This document shows, piece by piece, positions 46,690 through 59,180 of a stretch of 64,000 nucleotides of DNA. The first letter of the stretch is position 1. Each line of letters starts with the position of its first letter. The notes under the pieces were generated by a model, which saw only the letters and a list, made by a program, of their open reading frames with translations, was not told the DNA's origin and searched no databases. The stretch covers positions 6,758,280 to 6,822,279 of the forward strand of contig OU342821.1 in the NCBI GenBank assembly GCA_910591455.2, given 5' to 3'. The DNA comes from Pholis gunnellus. Its lineage: Eukaryota; Chordata; Actinopteri; Perciformes; Pholidae. Position numbers and translations under genes: made by a program.

Positions 46690-49550
46690 ACAAATATAAA
46701 ATCAAGAGTTCATGGCTCTTCAGTGTGATATGTCACGGTTTTCGAAACCAAAAAATGATAACTTGTCCTTAATTTCTGAACTTTTATCCATATATATCTA
46801 TATAAAGTTGTTTCACAGTGTCCACTGTCGATGGGATGAAGGTAAGAAGTTTTCTCTTTGAGTGTAAACTTTGGAACAAACAGCATTCAGGAAATGTGAC
46901 CAATTCAATGTTCAGTTAGTCTGTCTTAACAGGAACGGTTCACATCAAGATCAAAATACATATATTTTTTTTCTTTTACCTGTAGTGCTTTTTATCAACG
47001 TAAATTGTTTTTGTGTTGCTGATTGCTGGAGATACTTTACGTTTAACAGGAACAGACGTTCGGTGCAACATCAGCAGATGAACCGACAGACGGCAGTAAG
47101 TAAATGTCAGGCGGTTCATCTGTTATGTGACTGGTGTCTCTGCAGGGGAAACGGGATCTGCTGCAATGAGCGTGGCCTCGGGTCACGTTATGACACCCGC
47201 TCCCCTGCCTCAACATAAGGACTGTATGTTTTGATACACACACGCACAGCGTATCCTCATTCACCAGCAGCACGTGATATCATGAACACACTTCTGTTCC
47301 TCAGTCAGTCAGGTTGCTAATCATGTTCCAGGGACACGTAAAATTATATTATTCACAATGAATGCACAATTATTAGACTGGATTAGAAGAACATCTATAA
47401 AGCATAAAAGAAGTGTTTGAAGTAAAGGTTCTCACTCTGGGGAATGGGTAAGTGACAAATAATTGATGTGTTAATATACAGGCTCTAATGTGGTGTGCAT
47501 ATTTTCTTATTTGTTATAAACAACCAGTTGGTTAGTATTTACAGCCAATAAATAGCCACTAGGTGGCATAACACACTTGTATAATCCCATTTAACAATTT
47601 GTAGCTTTAAAACAAAAGCCGAAACATGACTACACTTACACATATTGTTCATTTGGTGGAAATGATGGAACTATATAAACTAATATAAAGATTTACCCCG
47701 TGAATAAAGACCATGCACTCCAACACTGCAAATATAAAGAGCTGACACAGTCAACACTGTTTGGGCGTAGGAAGTTAGGAAGTTGACTTCACGCCCCTGG
47801 CTGATGTGATCCCATCGCAAGAGGATCTGTAGTCATATTTAGAGTTTAATGTTCCCAATTCTGACTATGTACATGGAATACAACGTGTTTAAAGTAGCAT
47901 TTTTAGATTTTTACATTGAATTGTATTTTATTTTTCAGTACTTTTGTCATGCTTTGTTGCTCGGTCACAGATGTTCAGTAATAATGCAGCATTTGTGAGA
48001 CTATCCATTAACTTTTAATTGCTCATGCATCTTTCATGGTGGTGATGCATGAAATATTGATGTAGTTTAGTTTTTTAGACATGCATGTCTTTAGAAATGC
48101 ATGTCAAGATAACAAACGTGTCCAGATTTGAACGAAATGGTTATTTTCAGCTGTTTAGTTCTTGTAAACAGAATTTTCCTGCAGCGGGTATCGAGAGGGA
48201 CACGACTGCACTCACGGCATTTGGCATTTTATAGACTAAATAATAGGGTAATTACAAAATGAACCTACTAATCGCTGTTGGTTTACATAATGGAGGCTCC
48301 GCCTGTAGACATATTCAAAGAACTGGATTTACAACTAGAAAATTTCTATTAATGTAATGCAGGTGTAATTAGACCCAGGCCTCCATATTGTTTAAATATG
48401 GGGATTAAGGCACACATTGCACAGTATTTCATGGAAGACATTCATAGCGTTGCACTCAGTTGCTCACATAACAAGTGACGGATATACCTGTGTAAAGATG
48501 AACTAAAAGCTATTCAACAAGCATTTCTGGAGCATACTGGCAGCTTAATACATACAAACCAATGTGTACATGCATGTAAGCCCTCATTAATTTGCTTTAA
48601 AAATATATAAATACATATATAAACTTACAAAATGTCCACTTTAGGTTGAAGAAATGCTTGGTCTGTGTGGTGAACTACATTAGTGCTAGAGGATCTAAAT
48701 AGGATCAACTAATTACACCACTTTCTCAACATATGGAGCTGTGCCCATATTCCCTGAACAGGTGGGCAGGAATGCAGCAGATGTGACACTCACATGTGCA
48801 CCAGCACCCGTCTGAAAGGGTGTGATCCACGTCGCACCTGTGAGGAACTGACAAGCATGTAATGGAATCATTTTGGACGTGAAAAATGAGCTCCACTCTA
48901 TTATTTAATGAGTCTATATGAGGCGTTTCTTCGGACGGTTTCAGCTCGGCCCACACACAGGTAGCTGTCGTCGGCCTCTGGTGTTCGTTTGCTGACTCTA
49001 TACCTGCTGTGTTTCTTTTAAAAAAAGGTCAAAACAGAAATACTGTAACTGCAAAGTCATCTCAGAGTATTTACTCTTTGCCTAATGAGCCTCACCGAGA
49101 GAAACCTAAACCTTCATTAAATCTTTAGGGCGTCTGGTCTTCTTGCATGTGTGTGTCTGTGTGTGTGTGTGGTCTCCAATAACAAGACGAGTGAGAGTGT
49201 CTCTGGGCACTGTAGATCGTCCTGTGTCCATTTAGGAAAAACAACGCAGGTTACATTAAACCTCATCAAGTAGAGCCACACTAATGGATTTTAAGAGCTA
49301 AGGGCCTGATATGAGCCGTGGTGTGACCCCAGGATGTATGTAGTAATGATTAAAGATGTATTCTATATAGTTTATCACCTGTCCAAGAACACCTGTTGAG
49401 AGCGGGTCACATGCAGCAGTCGTCATAGTGACGGCGCTGTCAGATACCTGAGTTGCTGGCGTGGAGCCAAGAGAGAGGAAGATCCAACCTGCTGGGGTGT
49501 AGACTGGGCCAGCGCTGCAGAGCATACAGGGGACGGACGCTTTTTGTTTT
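46690..49550. other. Intergenic DNA between zfand5 and tmc1
   Basis: No coding exon was seen. Non-coding first exons of tmc1 could lie here but cannot be placed from sequence alone. A strong CTCF-like motif is at 47556-47569. Confidence 0.45.
47556..47569 (+). promoter_or_regulatory. CTCF-like site
   Basis: CCACTAGGTGGCAT matches 13 of 14 positions of the CTCF core CCASYAGRKGGCRS. Occupancy is unknown. Confidence 0.5.
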
Positions 49551-49555
49551 TCATC

Positions 49556-52500
49556 ATGCCGAGAAAAAGAGATACAGTTTCAAACGATGATGGTAAGTTA
49601 AAGATCAGAGGGTTGGATTCATTTGCTTTTTAGGTCATAATGATGTCAGTTGTGTAGGTCATACAAATGTGTGATGCAACCTGGTTCATTTCAGAAGAGA
49701 AATGTTTTTTTTCCTCTGTTAAAACGAATTTGTAAGAAGAATTTGTGCAGTAAAATTTAAGAACACTTACTACTCACAGACTTTATACAACATCAAATGC
49801 TTTAATGCCAGAGGTGTGGACTTCGGTTCTCACAAGCAGGGACTTGTAGCTATCATCACAGGTTCTACTTTTATTTCCACTAGTCTCCATCCACTGTGGA
49901 ACTACGTTTAGGCCGAGTTAAAGAAATGATACCAAATGCATGTTAAAGATACTTTCAAAGGGTTTGGGTGCTAGTTTGCATATTTTGTAAAGAAATTGGA
50001 GACCCAATCATAAAAAAGCAGCTTCATAGTACAACTAGATCTCAACAACTCCACAGAGAGTTTAGAGTGTTAGCATGCTAACATTTGCTACTTAGCACAA
50101 AACACAAAGTACAGCTGAGGCTGACGGGAATATCATAACTTTTTCAGCAATAGCTAAATTATTGGAACAATTGAAATTTTCAGCATTTCTTACATTAGTG
50201 TTTTTAAAAAAAGGAAGCGTGTTTCTGCCTTTTTAATATGTAATGTGTTGAGTAACACCTCGTACAATGATATATCATTCATTATTTGTGTTTCCAGTAA
50301 AAGAAAAAAGAATCCAATCGTTTCAAGTTTCAGTACCCTGTAGGCCCCATCACAGAATATGGGAGCTCACTATTGTACTACCTTACTACCTTATTACCTT
50401 ATTACCTTACAACTTTATTCTAGAAAGTTCTTGAAATTTGAATATAAGTGCATTTCACTTTCCCCCCAAAAATAAATAATTGGAGAGGTGTACAAGAAAT
50501 GTCTTAGAATAATGAGATAGCTAAGACAACGATTAATAGACACAAAAGTCTAAATTACAAGAAAGGGTGACCATTCCTTTCCTTTGGTAAATGTAGGCGA
50601 GTGCATGTCTGTATCTACGCTGCAGCCACGCTAGCAGCTCTGTGACGCTGTATTTAAGCTAAATGCTAACATCAGCATGCTATCATTCTCAAAATGAGAA
50701 TGCTAGCTTGCTGATGTTTAGCCGTTAATGTTTACAATGTTCTCCACCGTAGCATGCTAATTAGCATTATTGAACACAAAGTGCAGTTGAGGGTGATGTT
50801 AGTTTTGCAGGTACTTGATCATCTAGCAAAGTATTGGACTAATTACAATTTTGACTTGATAGGTGAGATAAAGTGTTATTACAGTTCCTGTTGAGAACAT
50901 GAATGTCTGTACAACAATCAATCCTTTAGTGACATATTCCCGTCTGGACCACAGTGGTGGACTGACTGACATTACACAATTGTAATTGTTGGCATTGTTG
51001 ATGAATGTGCTCGAGGTCACTTGAGTTGTTCTAGAATTTGATTGTTTTGCTTTTTTGTGTGTCCTTCCTCAGTTGAGATAGAGGTTGACACTGATTTGAG
51101 TGGCAGTGATGGTGAGTGGATAAAACACAGCGTCATGGAACTGATTTGAAAATAATTGTTGTCTAACAATCAAATAACAAGAATACCAAATGCGTTATTT
51201 TGTCCGTTTTATTTGGTCATAATGTAGACGACGGCACCCAGAAGAGAGCGAACAGGAGACAGGGAGCCGGAAGAGGAGGTGCAAAAGGAAGAGGCCGAGG
51301 GAAAAAACCTGCCAGTGAGGACGAAGACGAGGATGACGAAGATGAAGCTCCCAGGGGTCGCAGGGTGGTGAACAAGAAGAAGCCCACCAAGAAACGTGGG
51401 GGTGGCGATGATGATGAGGATGACAGTGAGGACGAGGCTCCCAAGAAGAAGCGAAAAGGAGCAGTCAATAGGAAGAAAGGAGGCAAAGCTCAGGACAGTG
51501 ATGACGAGGACAGCGATGTGGGGAAGGGAAAGAAGGGAAAGAAGGGAAGGGGGAGGAAAGGAGAGAAAGAGGCGGAGGACAGTAAGGGTAAGAAGGGGGA
51601 TGCCAAAGGGAAAGACAAAGGGAAGGACAAAGGGAAGGACAAGGGGAAAGACAAGGGGAAAGACAAGGACAATGACAAGAAGAAGAAGAAAAAGGATGAC
51701 AGGTAAGAAGTCAGGTATTTTAGTTATTCTAACAAGGGCCTTTAAGTCAAGATCCACATTTCTTTAATGGACAATGTCATTTCCAATACATAGAATAACC
51801 CTCCCAGCTTAATACATGGAAATCTGTAGTTTTCAGTGTACAAAGTTGTAACTTTTGGTGCAGAAAGCATATGGATATACCAACCATCATGAATATCTAC
51901 AACAAACTTCATGGCAAGCTACTAAACTATAAGAACAATGCTTGTTAGGTGCTCACCTTCCCTAAATATTTCTCAGCCTTTTTGGCGTGTGACGGTGTGA
52001 CCCGTCAAAATGAAACATTGCCTACTTGCAATCCCTCAGTACCTGTCTGCACGTATACAGTTTTTGATCAGCCAGAGTGATTTTCTTTAGTCACGGTAGC
52101 ATTGTTGCTCTATAGGGATGGCATTGTCAGAATTAGCATTCAGCTCAAAGCACCAGTGTGCTTAAGTGTCACAGAGCCGCCAGCAAGGCTGTTGAGTGTT
52201 CGTCTTGTTTTCTCTGTTTAACATCAATATTTTTTGGCCTGAAGCAGCGAAAAGAGTAATTCACAATTGTGTTTGCTTCAACAAACAAACTCCCTTCTCC
52301 CTCTCCATCGCCCCTTTTCTGCTCCAGCTCATCTGATTCCAACTCAGACTCTGAGGAGGAGGAGTCCTTGTCAGAGGGAGAGATGGCCCAGCTGTTGGAG
52401 GAAGTGGAGGAGAAGAAAAAGTTGATTGCCACCATCAGGAACAAGCCGTGGAGGATGAAGAGGAGGCTCGTAGACCTGAAGTAATCATACACCCGACCTA

Positions 52501-55500
52501 GTTTCCAGCTTGAGACAAATGTTTCTCAGCTCGTCGCAGAATCTCTGAGCCATGTATCCGGCCTTGACATGAGAATGAATCATATGCAATTTCAATGAAA
52601 TTTGTAGGTGTAATATCTGGGTTCATTTTACCCGTCAGTACATGTCAACACATTTGTTTTACAGTGAAACCATAATCTTATGTCAAAGAGGAAAATTCAC
52701 AAGTGAAAATATAAAACTGGTAAATTGGATTTTAAAAATGTATGTTCACATTATGAAAGTCAGCATGTGTTCAATGATCACCTCTACTTGAAATATTACA
52801 TTACAAAAGCTTTGAACATATCACACAACGTTGCTTCTGAAACTATAAACGTGCACTTGTGGGTCTAGAAGTACAGCTCCCTCTAATGAGCATTCATCTC
52901 ACACGTGACCTTGTTTCTTCACAGGGAGGCTCAAGAATTTGTGGATAAGTTTGAGGGAGCTTTGGGCAAAGGGAAAGGCAGGAAGTGGTTCGCCTACAAA
53001 GTGATGATGAAAAAGGTCAGCTCAAAATTCAAACTTTCTATCTTTTCTTTCCTTGTTTGTGTGTGTTTTCCTTCAATCATTTTGAATGTTTGTTTTTTAT
53101 CCCAGAAATGGATCAAGTTCCAGAGGGATTTTGAGAATTTCAGAACAGCCTGTATCCCGTGGGAGAGGAAAATCAAAGATGTGGAAAGTAAGTTGTGTTT
53201 ACAGCACACAGCGGTGTTTATCAGCTGAACTGCGACTCCTAGTGGACAGATGCTGAGTTAATAAATCCCCTCAATGTCTTCAGGTCACTTTGGGTCATCT
53301 GTGGCGTCTTACTTTATCTTCCTGCGCTGGATGTACGGCATGAACCTGGTCCTTTTTGGTTTCACTTTTGGACTGGTGGTCATCCCTGAGGTGAAATGAT
53401 GTCCGGTTACTGAATCATAAAGCGGGAGTAAAATCCATTCACAAAGCAAAGAATTACTTGTTTGAAAGACTTCAAGCTATTTATTATTTATTTTTTACTG
53501 TGAAATTAATGTAAATAAAAACACAGAAATAATACAAATCCAGTAAATATGCAGATAAATTAAGTAAAATCTGGAAATGCTTTTCGATATAAGAAAATAA
53601 ATCAAGAGATGCTGCTGACTCAGCCAGCTTTATTTTAATGGGCAGGGTGTTAGGGGCCCTAGGGGCCCTGATGGCAGGAGGAAAGCTCACCTACAGAGTG
53701 ACATGTGGAATTCAGTTTATCAATTAAAATGTTCCTGCTTATTTCCAGGTTCTGATGGGCCTTCCCTACGGGTCCATTCCCAGGAAGACTGTACCTACTC
53801 CAGACCAGGCCACCGCTCAAGACTACTCTGTCCTCATGGACTTCAACGTGAGTCTGATATGTGATGATACAAACAGCCCGAACCCTCAATGGCTTTAGCG
53901 CATGCGTTTTCAAGTGATGCTGTAAGTCCAAAAGTAAATAACTTTCTCTCGATTGCACAGCTCATACAATCTATTTTGCTACTGATTATTTTCTAATCTT
54001 TCAACCACAACAGCCCGAGAGAGAAGTTTCAGTTTGCTTGTTAAGTAATTAAACCACACCGTTTCTTTTTATTTGACCCTTCATTTCCCAGAGTTGCAAA
54101 ACGAATGCAAAAAGTAAGTAACAACGTCCTTTTTTTTCTTAGGGCTACTGCAAATATTCAGTCCTGTTCTACGGCTATTACAACAACCAGAGGACCATCG
54201 GCTTGCTGAAGTTCAGGCTGCCTCTGTCCTACCTCATGGTCGGGATCGGCACCTTCGGCTACAGCCTGATGGTCGTGATCCGCACGTGAGTGTGCAGCAG
54301 CGACCTGCTCGGGTTGCTTTATATGGTTGCTTTTCATACATTTACTGTCTTTTTGAGTCGGATCAAATTTGCTGTTAGTTTGATTTGATTTGATTTAGTT
54401 TTTAAAATGTGACAAAACAAAGCAGTCAAACAAACACGGGGATAACGGAACGTAAAGACATCAAGATGAAACTATTGTTTGAATTCACTCGTTCAACATT
54501 TTATTTAATAATAATTTACAGGTTTGTCTGCCTACATGCCCATCAGGAAGGCTGTTTTGTTTGTTTCAGAATGGCCAAGAACGCTGATGTCGGCGGTGGA
54601 GACGGAGACGAAGGCGAGTTCACGTTTGCCTGGAAGATGTTCACCAGCTGGGATTACCTCATTGGCAACTCAGAGACCGCTGACAACAAATACGCCTCCA
54701 TCACCACCAGCTTCAAGGTAACCGATACCAACCATTTTACAAGAAAGATATACGCACGTGTGCTGTACTTTTCAGTCCACTCGATTGTCCCATTTGAGCT
54801 CACTGCTACACCGCTAATGACTGCAAATCCTTTCTGTTCCTGCTGCTGACGAGAACAGGAGTCCATCGTGGATGAGCAGGAGAACCAGAAGGACGAGAAC
54901 ATTCACCTGCGGAGGTTCCTCAGAGTCATGGCTAACTTCCTGATCACCTGCAGCCTCGGCGGCAGCGGGTACCTCATCTACTTCGTGGTGAAGAGGTCTC
55001 AGGAGTTCGCGAACAGGACCGACCTCAGCTGGTACGAGAAGAACGAGGTAATGTTGTAACACACATATGACAAAACAAACACAGTAGAGGAAAGACTTTC
55101 CATCATCACATGCCACTCAGCCGAAAAATCTCTAATAATAGCAGTGACAAAATATGTAAAAAAAAGAGACAGAGACAGAGAGACAAATATAGGCAAATAA
55201 AATAGTGTTGTCTATCTAACAAGATGTTTTTGGTGATTGTGTTTTGGACAGTTGGAGCTCATCATGTCTCTGCTGGGGCTGGTGTGTCCTCCCCTGTTTG
55301 AGACCATCGCTGAGCTGGAGGACTACCATCCAAGAATCGCCCTCAAGTGGCAGCTCGGACGCATCTTCGCCCTCTTCCTGGGAAACCTCTACACCTTTCT
55401 GTTCGCCCTGTTTGACGAGGTCAACACTAAGGTACAGCAGCAGTGCGCGTGTATGTGAGCCTAGAAGTTTTCAACGTCCACAAGATTTGAGGGGAATGTC

Positions 55501-58500
55501 AGTAGTATAACCAAGCATACAGTCTCTCAATCAACCCACGTGTACTATTTCTGTAGAACCATTAATATATTAGAAAAGCGTATAAATTGAAACTCAAGTC
55601 CGCATTGTTTTGTCTTGTGTCTCTGTTTGTGTCACAGTTAACTTAAACCTGTGTCACTGTTGACTGATTCACTTTGTGTCCCGTAGCTGGAACAAGAGGA
55701 TTCCATTAAGAACGCCAGCATCTGGGCCATGAAGGAGTACTACGCCAACTACACGCTCCTGCTCAACGGCACCGGTGCCACCCCACCCCCCATGAACCCC
55801 GGCAATGTCATCAGAGGACCCTGCTGGGAGACCGCCGTCGGCATTGTGAGAAAAATCCCCAAAAATCTGTCTGACGGATGTCATCAGACAAACCGAGGCA
55901 CAAACCCCTGTGTCCCCGTTTCACTTCCCTCAATGTGTGTCGTTCCAGGAGTTTGTGAAGCTGACGGTGTCGGACATCCAGGTGTCCTACCTGACCATCC
56001 TGATCGGTGACTTTGCTCGTGCTGTCATTGTTCGCTTCCTCAACTACTGCTGGTGCTGGGACCTGGAGGCTGGATTTGTGAGTCCGACAGCTGAAGCATT
56101 TATAAGGTTTACTGAGAGTGTTTCTAAAACTGGTCCATAGCTCAGTAAGTAGTGAACTCCCCCCCCCCCCCCCCCCCCCCCTGCTTTGATGGAGTAGCAG
56201 CTTCTGTTCTATTCAGGTGGGGCAGCATGCACAATACCAGGTCCATGAAACCAAAGCAGCATCAATCATTTTGTTATTTACACACGGTGACACGACAATT
56301 TAAGAAAACATCTTTCATTTAAAAACCTGGATTGTCAGAATGATTCAACTCCTGATATTGTTGATGTGATATCATTATTATTTTTGTCTAAACTTACCTG
56401 AAATCCGGCTCTCTATCTGCTGACCTGGGGACTTATTAAACTGCTCTAAGTAGTAAGTAATCCTTTTCTCCGTTCACTTTCAGCCGTCATATGGAGAGTT
56501 TGACATCAGCGGTAATGTACTTGGATTGGTTTTCAATCAAGGAATGATCTGGTAAGAACTTTATTTGTCCGTTGACTTACTTATAGTGGCATTGTTATCA
56601 TTTAAACAGAATTAACAAGCTTTCCTATTTAATGATTTGTCACACATCATCTAATCACATGCCGTGCTGCCATGTTCTGTGTGCTTCAGGATGGGCGCGT
56701 TTTATGCTCCTGGGCTGGTCGGCATCAACGTGCTGCGCCTCCTCAGCTCCATGTACTATCAGTGTTGGGCTGTCATGGCCACCAACGTCCCACACGAGAG
56801 AGTCTTCAAGGCCTCCAAGTCCAACAACTTCTACATGGGTCTGCTGCTCCTCATCCTCTTCCTCAGTCTGTTGCCCGTCGTCTACACCATCATGACCCTG
56901 CCGCCTTCTTTTGACTGCGGACCCTTCAGGTAACAGCACGCACACAAAGAACTCATACATAGAGGACGTGTAAAAAAACACAAAAACACAAGCACACACA
57001 CACACACACACATGTTGACCATGTGGATGTTTGCAGTGGGAAGGCGAAGATGTTTGATGTGATCATGGAGACTATCGACCTGGACCTGCCAGCCTTCTTG
57101 GGGACGCTTTTCAGCTATGCAGCCAACCCAGGCCTCATCATACCAGCTGTACTGCTCATGGTGTGAGTGTAGAGGAGACACAGTGGATCACACGCACACA
57201 CACACACACACATAATATGTGTATCTTTGCAGCCACTGAAAAATGACAAATCCCATAATTTCTCCTTTACAGACTGGCCATCTACTATCTGAACTCAGTG
57301 TCTGAGGCCTATCAAAACGCCAACATGGAGCTGAAGAAGAAGATGCAGATGGTAAGTAGAGGATGGGGACACAAGTGGTGTACACTGTTTGAATCTATGC
57401 AGGAGTGGGCTGGTGCACAGAGCTGCAAACTACTGACCTGATGGAATAAGCTAACCAAAATACTTCTGATAACAAAGAAGTGCAACTTACAGCTCAAAGT
57501 ATTTTTAACTAGCTACATGGTTTAAGGCTCGGCGTTCAGTGCTAATTAGCAACATAGGTACAGAAAACATCTCGCGAACATTCTCACTAACAAAATAACT
57601 CAAAACTGGTCTCAAACACTGGTCTGCTGGTTGAAAGTCCTGGTTGAAACCTCTTAGGTTTATTGGTCTTTATACTAGATTATCACACTCCCCAAGCATT
57701 TTCTCTGAGTGTCTATCAAATGACGCAGACGTGTTTACATTGTACCTACTTGACAGCCCGCTGCGTCTCATACAGACACTAAATAGTGCCCTCTGCGTCG
57801 GTTTCAGACACAGAGGGGCGGGACAACGCGTCGGTATTTGACGCCCTGAGAAGGAGAACAGGCTGAAATTTGTATGAATCCGCACCCGAAAAAAAAGAAT
57901 CCCCAACATACGCACCATTTACTCGTGTTTGAGCAACGTTTTATAAAAACAACAGTGACGTGCTGTTTTAGGAAACTGCCGAGCCTTTCTATAAATCAAA
58001 CTTTTGTGAACAGTTTTTAAAGATTCACGTCTTCAGTAGGAACCAATGGGGCTTGGGGCTGAGAGCCATAGACAGGGAAGGGAAAGTATTGAGAGACGGA
58101 GACGCATTTCATTTCTAAATAATAACAAAAATATAGAAGATTGTCAGCCTTATCCTCGAAGCACTGTTTTGATATCTTTAACGTTAAAGACTCATTTAAC
58201 ATAACAGTTCTGTTCCTCCTTATTGTTTTCTCTCTCTTCCTGAATGTCTGTGAAATGTTTAACCCAATTTTTTTCTCTCAACCACCTGTCTTTCCTTGTC
58301 TCCCTCCGTCTCTGTCTGTCCAGGCTCGGGATGAAGAGAAGAACCGGAGGAACAACACGGACAGCACCAACCAGGTCATGAAAGACCTGGAGGACCTGCT
58401 GCCAAACCGATCCCTCATGCCCCCTGCTCCTCCACCGCAGCCTGGTCAGTGAACTGCATTCATTGAGGTGTTATATGGTTCTGAATTCAATTCAAACGTG

Positions 58501-58755
58501 TGACTTTACACCTAGATATTGAGCTGATATGTCACTGTCTGAACAGAAAAGAAGCCAGAGCCAGAAGCAAAGCCAACTAAAACGAGGCCTGGGACAGCCG
58601 GTAAAGGCGTTAACCTGCAGAGAGATGTGACTCTGGCATCGCCCAACCCCAACGCTCGAGGGCCAGTGAGCCGGCCGCCCGGGCCAAGAGGACAAGGACC
58701 ACCGCCGGGTGCTGGACCGGGCAGAGGCCGTGGGAGGGGGCCCCCTCCGAGATAA
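49556..58755 (+). CDS. tmc1: Transmembrane channel-like protein 1 (hair-cell mechanotransduction channel)
   Basis: TMC1 forms the pore of the hair-cell mechano-electrical transduction channel. Twenty coding exons join in frame to 957 residues: 49556-49592, 51073-51111, 51228-51702, 52328-52480, 52925-53015, 53106-53187, 53284-53390, 53749-53847, 54143-54285, 54570-54717, 54859-55047, 55252-55431, 55687-55845, 55949-56077, 56484-56551, 56690-56929, 57037-57162, 57273-57351, 58324-58444 and 58547-58755. Residues 26-184 are a Lys/Asp/Glu-rich cytoplasmic region. The first membrane segment is near 297-328, later ones near 387-410 and 479-505, and the rest follow. The family signature CWET is at 627-630 and leads into LIGDF, whose Asp is, as I recall, a dominant deafness site in human TMC1 (D572). 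GSGYLIYFVVKRSQEF, AELEDYHPRIALKW and PPSFDCGPF match TMC1 closely. Synteny (zfand5 before, anxa1 after) supports tmc1 over tmc2. The Pro/Gly/Arg-rich C-terminal tail is unusual. Confidence 0.96.
50040..50190 (-). repeat. Dispersed fish repeat (family A) in tmc1 intron 1
   Basis: Inverted order: gttagcatgctaacatttg, then cacaaagtacagctgagg, then ttattggaacaattga. Compare the plus-strand copies at 20290 and 29190. Confidence 0.7.
50610..50850 (-). repeat. Second family A copy in tmc1 intron 1
   Basis: Inverted landmarks: cgctagcagctctgtgac, then aaatgctaacatcagcatgc, then aacacaaagtgcagttgagg, then caaagtattggactaatta. It has the same strand as the copy 400 bp before it. Confidence 0.7.
52095..52190 (+). 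repeat. Family A fragment in tmc1 intron 3
   Basis: gtcagaattagcattcagc, then tcaaagcaccagtgtgctta, then cacagagccgccagcaagg is the 3' end of the family. A divergent inverted piece may lie at about 51860-51935. Confidence 0.55.
56159..56181. repeat. 23-base poly(C) run in tmc1 intron 14
   Basis: Twenty-three C in a row. Such runs are rare and error-prone in assemblies. Confidence 0.9.
56993..57012. repeat. (CA)n microsatellite in tmc1 intron 16
   Basis: Ten CA units just before the exon at 57037. Another (CA)n run lies at about 57190-57211 in the next intron. Confidence 0.9.
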
Positions 58756-59174
58756 CAGTATGAGAGAATCACATCCCTGCAGGCTGTGTTCATGCCGCAG
58801 ACCATCTTAGTTCATCCATGTCTCGAATACGTGACATGAATAGTCACAAAAACAAGGTGTTGAGATTGTGGCATTTCAGTTAAAAGGACCTTCATTAGGT
58901 CTTCATATTTCCTTACTGACATCAACAGTTCTAAGTGGTCATTTTTGTAATGACAAGGTTTTGCAACACAATGCTGTAAAAACCTATATTTCAGTAACTT
59001 ATAATTCATGAAGAAAGAATGTGTTGTTGATCCGTGCTTCCGCTCATGAGGGTCCTGAGTCATTCAACGCATTTCAATCCGACCTTTCTGCGCGGCCACA
59101 ACATGCTTTTATACTCACACTGTATGGATGTTGATCAGCCATGATGTCGGTGCTCACACTGCACTGCGTGTTGC

Positions 59175-59180
59175 AATAAA
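59175..59180 (+). terminator. tmc1: Probable tmc1 poly(A) signal
   Basis: AATAAA about 420 bp after the tmc1 stop. Two more AATAAA copies lie near 59850-59875 and could serve a longer form. No gene was seen between here and the anxa1 promoter. Confidence 0.5.

Noticed and set aside
48075..48110. p53-like site from agacatgcatgtct and aatgcatgtc
   Set aside because: The half-sites do not fit RRRCWWGYYY. It is a simple ATGCAT palindrome pair.
51209..51757. 182-codon antisense frame and a 123-codon frame in another plus frame
   Set aside because: Both lie over the low-complexity Lys/Asp/Glu exon of tmc1. Purine-rich repeats keep the other frames open without coding meaning.
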